Shown here piece after piece: positions 7,403 through 15,536 of a DNA stretch of 64,000 nt. This DNA is from Candidatus Gastranaerophilales bacterium (GTDB lineage: Bacteria; Cyanobacteriota; Vampirovibrionia; Gastranaerophilales; Gastranaerophilaceae). The translations under genes were made by a program, and so were the position numbers. The stretch lies in contig CALUXU010000006.1 of the NCBI GenBank assembly GCA_944324825.1, positions 104,790 through 168,789 of the forward strand. The letters run 5' to 3'. Position 1 is the stretch's first letter. Every line of letters begins with the position of its first letter. Below the pieces are notes generated by a model that saw nothing but the letters and a program-made list of their open reading frames with translations, searched no databases and was not told where the DNA came from.

Positions 7403-7708
7403 ATGAAAAAGATAGAGAAATTAAAGATTAAAACATATGATGAGTTTAAAGAGCAATTAAACAAAGTAAAGAAATCGCATTCAGAGATTGTCTTATCATA
7501 CTACAAGTACTGTCATTTGTATGACAAAGATGAAGATTTGGATTTCAATTTCTATAAAGATTTGATTTTAAAAGAGCTTGAACCTTATGGTTTAGAACCC
7601 ATAAAAATTACAGATGATTTGGATTTGATTTTCAGATTTAAGAATAAAGCCGAAGCAGTTATACATATCAAACCCTTTGGCATTGACTACCTTATCTATA
7701 AAAAGTGA
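7403..7708 (+). CDS. Hypothetical 101-aa protein
   Basis: A charged, helical, Lys/Asp/Tyr-rich protein of 101 residues, starting MKKIEKLKIKTYDEFKEQL and ending in a beta-like segment (AVIHIKPFGIDYLIYKK). No known domain was recognised, and there is no signal peptide or membrane span. The ribosome site AAAGGGG lies at the end of the preceding gene, 11 bases before the ATG. It lies between the cassette genes and the resolvase gene, which starts 68 bp further on. Confidence 0.65.
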   Translation: MKKIEKLKIKTYDEFKEQLNKVKKSHSEIVLSYYKYCHLYDKDEDLDFNFYKDLILKELEPYGLEPIKITDDLDLIFRFKNKAEAVIHIKPFGIDYLIYKK

Positions 7709-7776
7709 TTGTGCCACAGGATGTAAACTTTATGGAAAATCTGAAAATTCCCTACGGCAAAAAGAAAGGATTTAAA

Positions 7777-8367
7777 ATGAGTAAAGTATTTGCATATATA
7801 AGGGTGTCTACTAGAGAACAAAATGAAAACAGGCAACTAGATGCCCTTAAAGGTTTGAAAATAGATGAAATAATCGTAGAAAAGGCTTCTGGAAAGAACT
7901 TTGTAGGTCGTGAGAAATATCAACAAATGAAAGCTCAGTTAAGAGCAGGCGATTTATTGATTATTCACTCGATTGATAGATTTGGTCGCAACTATACAGA
8001 AATCTGTAAAGAGTGGGAAACATTGATTGATAAGGGTGTTGATATCCAAGTCTTGGATATGCCTATTTTAAACACACGAGACAATCAAAACGGATTAACC
8101 GGGAGGTTAATTACCGATATTGTATTAAAGTTATTAGGCTATGTAGCAGAGAAAGAAAGAACCAATATAAAAACAAGACAAAGGGAAGGCATTGATTCTG
8201 CTCTTGCAAACGGAGTTAAATTTGGAAGACCTAAATCAGAAATACCCAAAGACTTCATAAGAGCTTATGAATTATATAAACAAGGGTTGATTAAAGTTAA
8301 AGATGTAATGTCGATGTGTAATATTGCAAAAAGTACATTTTATAAGTATTCCAGCCAAATAAATTAA
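7777..8367 (+). CDS. Small serine recombinase (resolvase/invertase family)
   Basis: This 196-residue protein has the Tn3-resolvase/DNA-invertase layout. The catalytic domain carries SKVFAYIRVSTREQNENRQ with nucleophile Ser11 and a conserved IHSIDRFGRN block. A long connecting helix precedes a C-terminal helix-turn-helix (KVKDVMSMCNIAKSTFYKY, about 170-190). The ATG at 7777 follows AAGAAAGGATTTAAA. Such enzymes resolve dimers or cointegrates, or invert short segments. No flanking inverted or res repeats were found by eye. It is unlike the 504-aa integrase and probably serves a different step, such as multimer resolution of an excised element. Confidence 0.93.
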   Translation: MSKVFAYIRVSTREQNENRQLDALKGLKIDEIIVEKASGKNFVGREKYQQMKAQLRAGDLLIIHSIDRFGRNYTEICKEWETLIDKGVDIQVLDMPILNTRDNQNGLTGRLITDIVLKLLGYVAEKERTNIKTRQREGIDSALANGVKFGRPKSEIPKDFIRAYELYKQGLIKVKDVMSMCNIAKSTFYKYSSQIN

Positions 8368-8406
8368 TGGTTAAATTTGTGGTATGATATAGAAGAGGTT
8401 AATTCC

Positions 8407-9150
8407 ATGTATAACAATCGCTTTAAAGATAATAATGAATACAGAACAAAAATTAATGAGCATAGACCGCTATCTGAGGATGCTCTAAAGCAAATTAAAG
8501 AATATTATAAAATTGGTTTAACGTACGCATCTAACGCTATTGAAGGAAACACTCTTAATTTAGCTGAAACAAAGGTAGTGCTTGAAGATGGCATAACTAT
8601 TGGCGGGAAATCATTAAAAGAGCATTATGAAGCAATAGGGCATGCAAAAGCATTTGATAAAATTGTGGAATTATCTCAAAATGCTATTTTTACTGAAGAA
8701 GATATAAAATCACTACATAAGCTTTTTTACAACCAAATTGATGAAGTAAACGCTGGCAAATATAGAACCAGTCAAGTTATTATCACAGGTTCTGATGTTG
8801 AATTGCCAAAACCAGAAGAACTTAATACAAAGATGGCTGAATTTGTTAATTCTCTGCCACATCTAAAGGAAACATTGCATCCTGTTGAATATGCTGCAAT
8901 GGTTCATATAATTTTTGTTAATATACATCCGTTTTTAGATGGTAACGGAAGAGTTGCAAGATTGCTTATGAATTTGGCATTGTTGCAAAGTGGCTACAAT
9001 ATTGTTGTAATTCCACCAGTAGTTAGAGCCGATTATATTTCAGCATTACAAGATTCTAATCATGGGGATTATGTTCCTTTTATAAACTTTATATCTGAAA
9101 TGGTATTGGAATCGCAAAAAGAATATCTAAAAATTATTAGCAGATTTTAG
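8407..9150 (+). CDS. Fic-domain protein (predicted AMP transferase)
   Basis: Fic proteins transfer AMP or another nucleotide-derived group to a hydroxyl of a target protein. The core motif HPFLDGNGR is complete at 174-182, with the catalytic His and the phosphate-binding loop intact. An inhibitory helix motif SNAIEG (42-47, matching S/T-x3-E-G/N) lies N-terminal in the same chain, so this is the self-inhibited type that needs no separate antitoxin. GAGG lies seven bases before the chosen ATG; a TTG ten codons upstream is a poorer start. It follows the resolvase and could be an element-encoded toxin or defence effector. The target is unknown. Confidence 0.93.
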   Translation: MYNNRFKDNNEYRTKINEHRPLSEDALKQIKEYYKIGLTYASNAIEGNTLNLAETKVVLEDGITIGGKSLKEHYEAIGHAKAFDKIVELSQNAIFTEEDIKSLHKLFYNQIDEVNAGKYRTSQVIITGSDVELPKPEELNTKMAEFVNSLPHLKETLHPVEYAAMVHIIFVNIHPFLDGNGRVARLLMNLALLQSGYNIVVIPPVVRADYISALQDSNHGDYVPFINFISEMVLESQKEYLKIISRF

Positions 9151-9233
9151 TCTATAAAAACTTAAGTGTATTTCGTGTACCTTTTTTGTAGGAAATCACC
9201 TTTGAAATTGGTTGATTTTACATTCAAAGAAAT

Positions 9234-9263
9234 AGTCCACGAAAAGTGTACTTTTCATGGACT
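9234..9263. other. 13-bp hairpin after the Fic gene
   Basis: AGTCCACGAAAAG-TGTA-CTTTTCATGGACT has 12 of 13 arm positions paired. No T run follows on the plus strand (GTTATAATAG), so it is not a standard terminator. It may be a replication, transfer or regulatory site. The TTATAAT just after it could instead be a promoter -10. Confidence 0.5.
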
Positions 9264-9306
9264 GTTATAATAGTAATAAAAGAATTTGCATTGTTGTTCC
9301 TTATAA

Positions 9307-9334
9307 AAACACTCTCAAGTAACAGAGAGTGTTT
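9307..9334 (-). terminator. Intrinsic terminator of the 9343-9808 operon
   Basis: AAACACTCTC (9307-9316) and GAGAGTGTTT (9325-9334) form a perfect 10-bp stem with an 8-base loop. Read on the minus strand it is followed by a T-rich tail, and it lies nine bases past the minus-strand stop at 9343. Confidence 0.8.
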
Positions 9335-9342
9335 CCTTTATC

Positions 9343-9651
9343 TTAATAAGATGGTAAATATCTATCATATACTGTGAGTTCTTTGATATTACACAACTCA
9401 CCATTCTCATTTATATCGGCATAAAAATCAATTAACATATGTCTTTCTTGTGCTTCTTTGAATAATTCTTCAGAAAAAATAGTTTTGATTTCATGCAAAT
9501 TAATTTGATTAATAACAGCTTCACCTTCATTTATTGATTTTAAATAGGTATATAACTGCATAGTGCTTTCATCTAAAAGAAAGTTTAGTTGTCCTATATA
9601 CCTTTTCATACGTGTTAAATCTTCTACTGTTAATTCATCTAAATTATACAT
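9343..9651 (-). CDS. Hypothetical 102-aa protein
   Basis: No family was recognised. It is an acidic soluble protein starting MYNLDELTVEDLTRMKRYIGQ, a helical pattern, and ending in a beta-like region (MLIDFYADINENG) and YLPSY. The ATG at 9651 has a perfect AGGAGG seven bases upstream, inside the end of the preceding mini-gene; a longer frame to 9681 is less likely. It pairs with the ribbon-helix-helix-like gene upstream, with one base between them. That arrangement resembles small regulator/partner operons, including toxin-antitoxin pairs, but no toxin fold is evident. Confidence 0.7.
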   Translation of the reverse strand: MYNLDELTVEDLTRMKRYIGQLNFLLDESTMQLYTYLKSINEGEAVINQINLHEIKTIFSEELFKEAQERHMLIDFYADINENGELCNIKELTVYDRYLPSY

Positions 9652-9652
9652 T

Positions 9653-9808
9653 TTAAATCCTCCTATATTTATTTGTGTCATTTAATTCATTAAGTAAGAG
9701 CCTTCTTATTAAACTACTTAGATTAATACTATATTCTTTTGATACACTTTCGATTAGTGCATTTAATTCCTCATCAATTTTTACAGTTATTAGTTTTGAG
9801 TTTTGCAT
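9653..9808 (-). CDS. Ribbon-helix-helix-like mini-protein (51 aa)
   Basis: The 51-residue product begins MQNSKLITVKIDEELNALIE, a short beta strand with alternating residues (LITVKID) followed by two helices (SVSKEYSINLSSLIRRLLLNEL). This is the CopG/Arc ribbon-helix-helix pattern of small DNA-binding repressors and antitoxins. AAGGAG lies six bases before the ATG. Its stop is one base upstream of the next start, so the two are coupled. The 15-bp motif at 9833-9847 upstream recurs before the second such gene at 10336 and may be a common operator. Confidence 0.75.
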   Translation of the reverse strand: MQNSKLITVKIDEELNALIESVSKEYSINLSSLIRRLLLNELNDTNKYRRI

Positions 9809-9832
9809 GTCTTTCTCCTTTATTTGCTACAA

Positions 9833-9847
9833 AATAAAATATAATAT
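9833..9847. promoter_or_regulatory. Shared AT-rich motif upstream of RHH gene 1
   Basis: AATAAAATATAATAT is identical to 10369-10383. Each copy lies 25-33 bp upstream of a ribbon-helix-helix-like gene on the minus strand. The sequence could be a promoter -10 region overlapped by an operator. Low complexity makes chance recurrence possible, but the matched placement is notable. Confidence 0.45.
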
Positions 9848-9962
9848 TTAATATCTTTTGAATTAAAATATAAAATTTTATTCAGTATAAAATATAATAA
9901 ATTGATTATTTGAAATAATATGAGAATAAAATATTTAGAGGAAGTAAACACAAAATTAAAAA

Positions 9963-9989
9963 GCCTTGTAATATTTGATATTACAAGGC
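9963..9989 (-). terminator. Bidirectional-looking hairpin terminator
   Basis: GCCTTGTAAT (9963-9972) and ATTACAAGGC (9980-9989) form a perfect 10-bp stem with a 7-base loop. On the minus strand a T-rich tail (TTTTTAATTTTG) follows. It would stop transcripts from the 10166-10336 gene. The 9809-10165 gap that contains it has no protein gene that I can see. Confidence 0.7.
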
Positions 9990-10018
9990 ATTTACTTTGC
10001 TAAATCCACTAAACTTTT

Positions 10019-10063
10019 CATGCCAGTTCTAAAAGGTAATATTCACAGCAGTTTTAGGCATTA
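10019..10063 (+). repeat. Left member of a diverged 45-bp direct repeat pair
   Basis: This stretch aligns without gaps to 24316-24360, with 28 of 45 positions the same, including CATGCCAG, AAGGTAA, TTTTAG and ATTA. The two copies bracket the phosphorothioation operon, the repeat protein and HigBA, in the same orientation. They may be old insertion junctions of a nested module or replication sites. The identity is modest. Confidence 0.35.
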
Positions 10064-10165
10064 GAAAAAACTACTTATACAATGACTGGAGTTAGACTAA
10101 TCTGTATAAGAATCAAGTCTAATAGTAATTTAGAGAAAATTACAACCATTATTTCTATTTTTAAA

Positions 10166-10336
10166 CTATACATCTAAAATAGACTCAAATTGTTTTAAAT
10201 AGCCTAATAAGAGGTTATTAACTAACCAAGAATTTGGTGTTCCATATTTTAGCTTATGCTTTTTCAGTAACTCCAATGCTTCGGCATTTACTGTAACAGT
10301 TAATATTTTCTTTCTATGTTCTTGTAATGAATTCAC
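10166..10336 (-). CDS. Second ribbon-helix-helix-like mini-protein (56 aa)
   Basis: The frame starts at a GTG with GGAG seven bases upstream and encodes 56 residues. A beta-like strand (KKILTVTVNAEAL) is followed by two helices (LELLKKHKLKYG, then NSWLVNNLLLGYLKQFE). This again fits a CopG-type DNA-binding fold. It has no partner gene immediately downstream on its strand; hairpin 9963-9989 would end its transcript. Its upstream motif is shared with the first such gene. It might regulate the defence operon, which ends 120 bp away, but it is transcribed separately after terminator 10419-10452. Confidence 0.65.
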   Translation of the reverse strand: MNSLQEHRKKILTVTVNAEALELLKKHKLKYGTPNSWLVNNLLLGYLKQFESILDV

Positions 10337-10368
10337 AAATAAACTCCGTATTATTTTTACTAAGACAT

Positions 10369-10383
10369 AATAAAATATAATAT
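10369..10383. promoter_or_regulatory. Shared AT-rich motif upstream of RHH gene 2
   Basis: AATAAAATATAATAT, identical to 9833-9847, 33 bp upstream of the GTG at 10336. It lies between that gene and the terminator of the defence operon. Confidence 0.45.
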
Positions 10384-10418
10384 GGAGTTTATTATTTAAT
10401 ATATTGAGAGCTAAACAT

Positions 10419-10452
10419 AAAAGACCTTAGCTTTTTAGCACTAAGGTCTTTT
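10419..10452 (-). terminator. Intrinsic terminator of the phosphorothioation operon
   Basis: AAAAGACCTTA (10419-10429) and TAAGGTCTTTT (10442-10452) form a perfect 11-bp stem, with U tracts on either side. It lies three bases past the stop at 10456 and ends the 12.5-kb minus-strand operon. It can work in both directions. Confidence 0.88.
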
Positions 10453-10455
10453 GCT

Positions 10456-11004
10456 TTATATTATTGGTACATTATTATAATTTTTTTCTTCTTCTTTATA
10501 TTGAAAGTCGTCTAATAATTGTCCAATATTATCTATTGGATTATTACCATTGCCAATAAGGTTTTCATATAAATATTCTATACCTCCCAATATATATTGA
10601 TAGAATATCTTTTCATGTTCATCGTCATAATTTTCATTTTCGCTACTTGCAACAGATGTTGTATTTGTTGCAAAAGCTGCTTTTAATTTATCCTCTAAAC
10701 TCATATCAATGCTATCGTCCAATATAACAATCATTCTGTATAAAAATTGAATAGTTGATTGTTCTCTAATAATTTGTTCATTAAGTATTGTTCTTTTCTT
10801 TTCATTGCTAGGTTCTATTTGACCTTTTCTATTTAGCTTAAAACCTAATACAGCAGCAGCAAACATAACATCAATATTGCGTTTAAAAAATGCTGTTCTT
10901 TCAACGTTATCTTGCTCTGCATTGTCTGAGGATAAATTATCTCCAACTAAATTTGCCATGTACATTGCATGTTTTCCTGTAAAATTATATGTTTTAATTA
11001 GCAT
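10456..11004 (-). CDS. Unknown 182-aa protein, last gene of the defence operon
   Basis: No family was recognised with confidence. The N-terminal half is helical (HAMYMANLVGDNL, then RTAFFKRNIDVMFAAAVLGFKL) and resembles a small alpha-helical scaffold. A Ser/Asn/Glu-rich linker (about 110-128) precedes a second helical part and an acidic tail. Its start overlaps the end of the DndD-like ATPase gene by 11 bases, so the two are translationally coupled and probably form a complex. It may be a distant equivalent of the small subunits (DndE- or SspFGH-type) of phosphorothioation systems, but no diagnostic residue supports that. Confidence 0.7.
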   Translation of the reverse strand: MLIKTYNFTGKHAMYMANLVGDNLSSDNAEQDNVERTAFFKRNIDVMFAAAVLGFKLNRKGQIEPSNEKKRTILNEQIIREQSTIQFLYRMIVILDDSIDMSLEDKLKAAFATNTTSVASSENENYDDEHEKIFYQYILGGIEYLYENLIGNGNNPIDNIGQLLDDFQYKEEEKNYNNVPII

Positions 11005-13051
11005 TTGTAACTCCTTCTATAATATGACTGCTCCAAACTTCATCGTGACCATTTTCTTCTCGAGTTTCAAATTTAATAGTATAAATTTTACCAACTTTAT
11101 CCATAATATTATCAATAAGAATTTGACATTCTGGATCTTTTGAAAAAATGATAACTTGTTCTGTTAAATTAGAAATTTTAGGAGCTACATTTTTAATTCT
11201 TTCGGTATCAAATGTTGAAAAAGGAGCATCTAATACAAGAGGATATGGCTCTGTTGATAATAAACATTCCCCATTTTCGTTTATTACATTTTGTAAGTTG
11301 CCATAATGTATTTGCTGAGATAGCTTTAATAATGATGTAATAAATGCAAGTACGGTTGATATGCTTTGTGCACCTCCAGCACCTACAATATTTCCATCAT
11401 TATCAACAAGTTTTATTGCATAATTGGATGAAATGCTAATTTTATAGTTATCTGAAAATACTGATTGAAAAAATTCATTGACTTTATCATTTAATAAGGT
11501 ATGCAATGCTTGTTTATTATTCATATTGTATGATTGATAATTTTTAAGCATATTGCCTAAATAATTATACCTTCTTTTAATAATATCATTTACTCTGTCT
11601 TGCTCTACTAATCTATCAAATTCAGCTTCTTTAGCTTTTTTATCTCTTGCAAAATTCTCTCTTTCTCGTTGCCATTTATAAATATTACGTTTTTTTTCTG
11701 AAATTTGATTCTCAGCTCTTTCTTTTCTTTTTTGATATTCTTCTGTAGATTTGTAGGTCTTTAGTTTATCAGATAGTTTTTTAATATCGTTATTTGCTTT
11801 ATCTATTTCTGCATTATATTTTTGACGATTTTCTAAAAATTCTAAATATATATTGTATAAATCCACTTTTCGCAATGCATCTTCATTAGATTCAACATTT
11901 CCTCTAAATCGAGAAATAGCATTACCAATATATTCAGGAGGGACATAGTTCTTTAATTCAATTAACGCATTCCATTGAGGAGAATTTTCTTCTAATTTCG
12001 TATCACATATACATTTATGCCTTTCTAACAAGAAATCAAGTGTACTACTCGTAATGTCAGGGACATCTTTTTGTGTTAAATTAGCACCTTCTAATTTTTC
12101 CTTAATTTGTGGTAATAATGATGCATATAAATATGAAGTTAAATTATTTGAAAAAGCTGCATATAATGACTTTTCATTAGTTTTTGAATATCCAGTATAT
12201 CTTTCTAAGTCATCTTTTGCTCTAATTAAGAATTTTTGATCCCTAGCTCCATCTTCTCCTTCTTTTATTCTTTCAATCATGTCTTTAATTTCTTTTTCGT
12301 GTTCTTGAATCAAATTTTCATATTCATCTATATTTTTAGACAAAGCTTTAATTCTTCCTTCAGCATAATCAATATCTTCTCTTAATTTACTTATTTTATC
12401 ATTTGTACCTGATTCAAACCTGTTTTTGAAAATTTTCAAAGCTTCATTCATATGAATAATAGCATTTTCAATAACATCAAATCCTAGTATTTTATTTACA
12501 GCATGTTCAAATTGTTTACCATTTGGAGTTGAAATGTTGTCGACAAATACTTGCATTTGCTCTGCTTTTATAAAGAAATAATCTGCAAGTTCTTGTGGAA
12601 CAATTTCTGAAATAATTTCCATAGCTCTATCATTTGGTACTTGTTGTTTTATGCCGTTTTCGTCTTTGTATGATATTGTGCGTATTGGTAAAGAATTAAC
12701 TTGTACTCGAGGTTTAGAATTTGCACTTATTCCTACCATAATTTTGTATTCTTGTTTCGTTTCAATTCTATATTCCCTACCTGAATGAACAATCTCTAGA
12801 ATAACCTCAACATTTATTGTCGTATTTGGTCGTTGTTGTTGCCAAGCTAGTTTATTAACTAAGAATTCATCACCTTTTTTGAAATTAGTTATACCAAATA
12901 AACACCAAGTAATAGCATTTGCTAAAGTGGTTTTTCCTCCAGAATTATGCCCACGAACTAAAGTTACATTTTTTTCTGTATCCATTGAGAAATCAAATTT
13001 TTCATCAATGAATTGTCTAAAATTTTTTAATGTTATTGATTTAAATTTCAT
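10994..13051 (-). CDS. DndD-like SMC/Rad50-type ATPase (685 aa)
   Basis: The protein has the split ABC ATPase plan of Rad50, SMC and DndD. The N-terminal Walker A is GHNSGGKTT (34-42) after a KFKSITLKNFRQF strand. A long coiled coil spans about 200-510, with CICDTK near its middle, though the usual CxxC zinc hook is not evident. The C-terminal half has GAGGAQSISTVLAF as signature-like motif and LVLDAPFSTFD as Walker B and D-loop. The length matches DndD (about 650-690). It overlaps the 60-aa gene by four bases and the 182-aa gene by eleven. In this operon it probably drives DNA sensing or processing by the restriction arm rather than the modification step. Confidence 0.85.
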   Translation of the reverse strand: MKFKSITLKNFRQFIDEKFDFSMDTEKNVTLVRGHNSGGKTTLANAITWCLFGITNFKKGDEFLVNKLAWQQQRPNTTINVEVILEIVHSGREYRIETKQEYKIMVGISANSKPRVQVNSLPIRTISYKDENGIKQQVPNDRAMEIISEIVPQELADYFFIKAEQMQVFVDNISTPNGKQFEHAVNKILGFDVIENAIIHMNEALKIFKNRFESGTNDKISKLREDIDYAEGRIKALSKNIDEYENLIQEHEKEIKDMIERIKEGEDGARDQKFLIRAKDDLERYTGYSKTNEKSLYAAFSNNLTSYLYASLLPQIKEKLEGANLTQKDVPDITSSTLDFLLERHKCICDTKLEENSPQWNALIELKNYVPPEYIGNAISRFRGNVESNEDALRKVDLYNIYLEFLENRQKYNAEIDKANNDIKKLSDKLKTYKSTEEYQKRKERAENQISEKKRNIYKWQRERENFARDKKAKEAEFDRLVEQDRVNDIIKRRYNYLGNMLKNYQSYNMNNKQALHTLLNDKVNEFFQSVFSDNYKISISSNYAIKLVDNDGNIVGAGGAQSISTVLAFITSLLKLSQQIHYGNLQNVINENGECLLSTEPYPLVLDAPFSTFDTERIKNVAPKISNLTEQVIIFSKDPECQILIDNIMDKVGKIYTIKFETREENGHDEVWSSHIIEGVTNAN

Positions 13052-13230
13052 CTGATTTCCCTTTCTATAAGTTTTACTATTTTATTTGCCATATCTTTTT
13101 CTGAATTTGGTTTAAAATTTCTTGCATTTTCAATTTCCATATTTAATATTGCTCTAGAAATCTTTGAATACAGTTCCTTCTTTCGATTTTCTTCCGAAAT
13201 GCCTTCATGCAATTTTTGATTTTCGTCCAT
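13048..13230 (-). CDS. Small 60-aa operon protein
   Basis: A highly charged, helical 60-residue protein (starting MDENQKLHEGISEENRKKEL, ending KIVKLIEREIR). AAGG lies five bases before the ATG. Its stop overlaps the start of the DndD-like gene (ATGA), so it is a real coupled gene rather than a chance frame. It has no recognised domain. It may be a small subunit or adaptor of the DndD-like ATPase or of the helicase encoded just upstream. Confidence 0.7.
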   Translation of the reverse strand: MDENQKLHEGISEENRKKELYSKISRAILNMEIENARNFKPNSEKDMANKIVKLIEREIR

Positions 13231-13242
13231 TTCACACCTTCC

Positions 13243-15456
13243 TTATACTATAGTTTCTTCTTGTATATTGCTATTTTCACTTAAATTAAAGAGTTCAGAT
13301 AAAGGATCGATATATTCTCGATATAGTGTAGATGAATTTTCAGCAAGTTCTGCAAATTCAATCATTCTCTTTAATTCTCTTTTTATTAGTCCTGATTCAA
13401 TCTTAAATTCTTCATTTGAATAATTATATAAAGATTCTATTTCGCAAGGTAATACAATAAAATCATGGATGTATGAAAATTCTTTTCCAGGGAATTTTCT
13501 TAGTACTCTACCTCTACGTTGAATATATTGTTTAGGATTAGTAGTACTTGCAAGAATATATGCAGTTTCAATAGATGGAATATTAACACCTTCATCAAGA
13601 CACTTTATTGCTACTATTGCCTGATAATCTTTATTTATAAATCCTTCTTTAATCTTTTGCCTTTCTTCTCTAGTTTCTTGACTTGTAAACTTCTTAATAT
13701 CCATATTCATTTCAAAACCTAATATCTTGCAGACTAACGATATTTGCTTTTCTCCAAACACGATTGAGTCATTATATTCAGCTTCACTAACAACTGAGTC
13801 ACCACAATAAATTAATAAATTATATTTGTCTCTTGCGTCCACCATTAATTCTCTTAATTTTGATATTTTATTTTTTGCCGAAGCTAAAATTCTAGCTCTT
13901 TTTATCAATTTTTTCTTTGCGGCTTCACACATTGTAATTCCATCAGGAGTATAATATTTTTTTAATTCAAGTGATATTTTTCTGTACTCTTCTAATTCAT
14001 CAGCTGTCAAGGTTATAATGTGTGGATAATAATAATATTTTGTTAACTTTTCTTCTTTTATTGCTCTTGCCAATGTATATTCTATACACTTTTCTCCAAA
14101 GTAATCATATAAACATTTAGTACCAACAGCATCACCATGTCTATCTAAAGTTGCTGATAATGCTAAGCGATATTCAAAATCAGGTAAAACTTTTGAGGAT
14201 GATTCCGCACCAAAATTATGAGCTTCATCTACAACGAATAAACAATTTTTACCTAATTTTTTTATTTGTTCTTGAACATCTTTACTTTTGAAAGTATCAT
14301 TTGTTGAAATAAAACAGAAAAATTTAGGACCTTTTGTCCTTGTAAAAATAGATACAGCATCTTTTAAACGAATCTTCCAATTCACTTGTGGAGAATTGCC
14401 ATAACCTATGATTGGTTCGATATTAAATTTTTCAATATCTTCAACCCACTGATCGACAAGATGGATTTGAGGGCAGCAAATTACAACCCCTAGTCTTCCG
14501 CCTAAATCATTGTATAATCTAGTAATAGCACCAAGCCCAGTAAAAGTCTTACCTGTTCCAGTTGCCATATCAAAAATGCCACGATATCCTTTTTCAGTCC
14601 AAGTATTAATTGCATCATTTTGATAATCATGTAAACCATGAAAATTTTCATTTAATTCAGGTATTTTGGGCGTATTAGGCTTTATTTCATCGATTGTTTC
14701 CGGCTTTATATACTTGTCTGTAATCTGTGCAAAATGACTATTTTTTATGTTTCCCCTTTTTTCGCTAGTTTCAATTTGTTCTATTATTTTGCATGCCTCA
14801 TCAAATCCAGTTGTTTTATATGATTCTAATTTTTCTTTCAACACTTTTGGGAATTCAATAACTTCTAATGCACTTTCTAAATTACTCCAAGTGTTTTCAA
14901 AATATTGTTTTTTAATTTTTACTCTTTCTGGTTCGTGCCAAGAGGTAAAAGTGTCAATTGATTCAAAATTTAAATTCATTGCTTGAGCACTTTCATTTAA
15001 AGAACCTGTAAAAGCAATGCTATTTCCTTCTCTATCCGTAAGAATTCCTATTTTTTCATGGTAAAGTCCATACCTTTTGAATGCAATTTTTATGTCTAAA
15101 TATCCATCAGAAATTAAATTTGCAAGAAAATTGAGTCTTTCCACATCATTATTATTCTTAGGCTCCTTCCAATCCCTTAAAAGAACATTATTTATAACGT
15201 CTCTTTCGCTATACCCACGTTCAATAGCATTAATATCGTCTTCTTTTAAGCGAGGGGATGTAATTAGTCTCATTTTTCCGTTATTATAAATTAAATTTAT
15301 CAATCCTTTTGATAATTCTAATAATACAGACGAAGAAAAAAAACCAACGGCTCTATCATAAGATACTGCATTAGATAGCAGTGGTGTATAAAATTCATCT
15401 ACTATATTATCAGGAGTTCGATATGTTTGTTTTATTTCAAATTCTGTATATAACAT
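13243..15456 (-). CDS. PLD-family nuclease fused to SF2 DEAH helicase (737 aa)
   Basis: The N-terminal part (about 30-200) is a phospholipase-D-like nuclease domain: H133-x-K135 in LYHEKIGIL, followed by FTGSLNES with the Gly-Ser/Asn-Glu part of the active site. A superfamily 2 helicase follows: Walker A ATGTGKT at 298-304, DEAH at 411-414, LSATLDRHGD as motif III, and QYIQRRGRVLRKF as motif VI. Such fusions translocate on DNA and cut it. The gene lies 80 bp after the cysteine desulfurase gene, with AGAGG before its ATG, in the same operon. It is the best candidate for the cutting subunit that attacks DNA lacking phosphorothioate marks. Confidence 0.9.
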   Translation of the reverse strand: MLYTEFEIKQTYRTPDNIVDEFYTPLLSNAVSYDRAVGFFSSSVLLELSKGLINLIYNNGKMRLITSPRLKEDDINAIERGYSERDVINNVLLRDWKEPKNNNDVERLNFLANLISDGYLDIKIAFKRYGLYHEKIGILTDREGNSIAFTGSLNESAQAMNLNFESIDTFTSWHEPERVKIKKQYFENTWSNLESALEVIEFPKVLKEKLESYKTTGFDEACKIIEQIETSEKRGNIKNSHFAQITDKYIKPETIDEIKPNTPKIPELNENFHGLHDYQNDAINTWTEKGYRGIFDMATGTGKTFTGLGAITRLYNDLGGRLGVVICCPQIHLVDQWVEDIEKFNIEPIIGYGNSPQVNWKIRLKDAVSIFTRTKGPKFFCFISTNDTFKSKDVQEQIKKLGKNCLFVVDEAHNFGAESSSKVLPDFEYRLALSATLDRHGDAVGTKCLYDYFGEKCIEYTLARAIKEEKLTKYYYYPHIITLTADELEEYRKISLELKKYYTPDGITMCEAAKKKLIKRARILASAKNKISKLRELMVDARDKYNLLIYCGDSVVSEAEYNDSIVFGEKQISLVCKILGFEMNMDIKKFTSQETREERQKIKEGFINKDYQAIVAIKCLDEGVNIPSIETAYILASTTNPKQYIQRRGRVLRKFPGKEFSYIHDFIVLPCEIESLYNYSNEEFKIESGLIKRELKRMIEFAELAENSSTLYREYIDPLSELFNLSENSNIQEETIV

Positions 15457-15536
15457 TGTGTAACCTCTTTTATTTTGGATTATTAGAGAAAACCTTATTT
15501 CGTAAACAGAAATTGTCTACATATGTATTAATTTTC

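Noticed and set aside
9234..9263. Rho-independent terminator of the Fic gene
   Set aside because: No T run follows on the plus strand, and a TATAAT-like word does.
10994..13051. Plain Rad50/SbcC repair ATPase
   Set aside because: The length, the missing CxxC hook and the place in a phosphorothioation operon fit DndD better; no SbcD partner is nearby.
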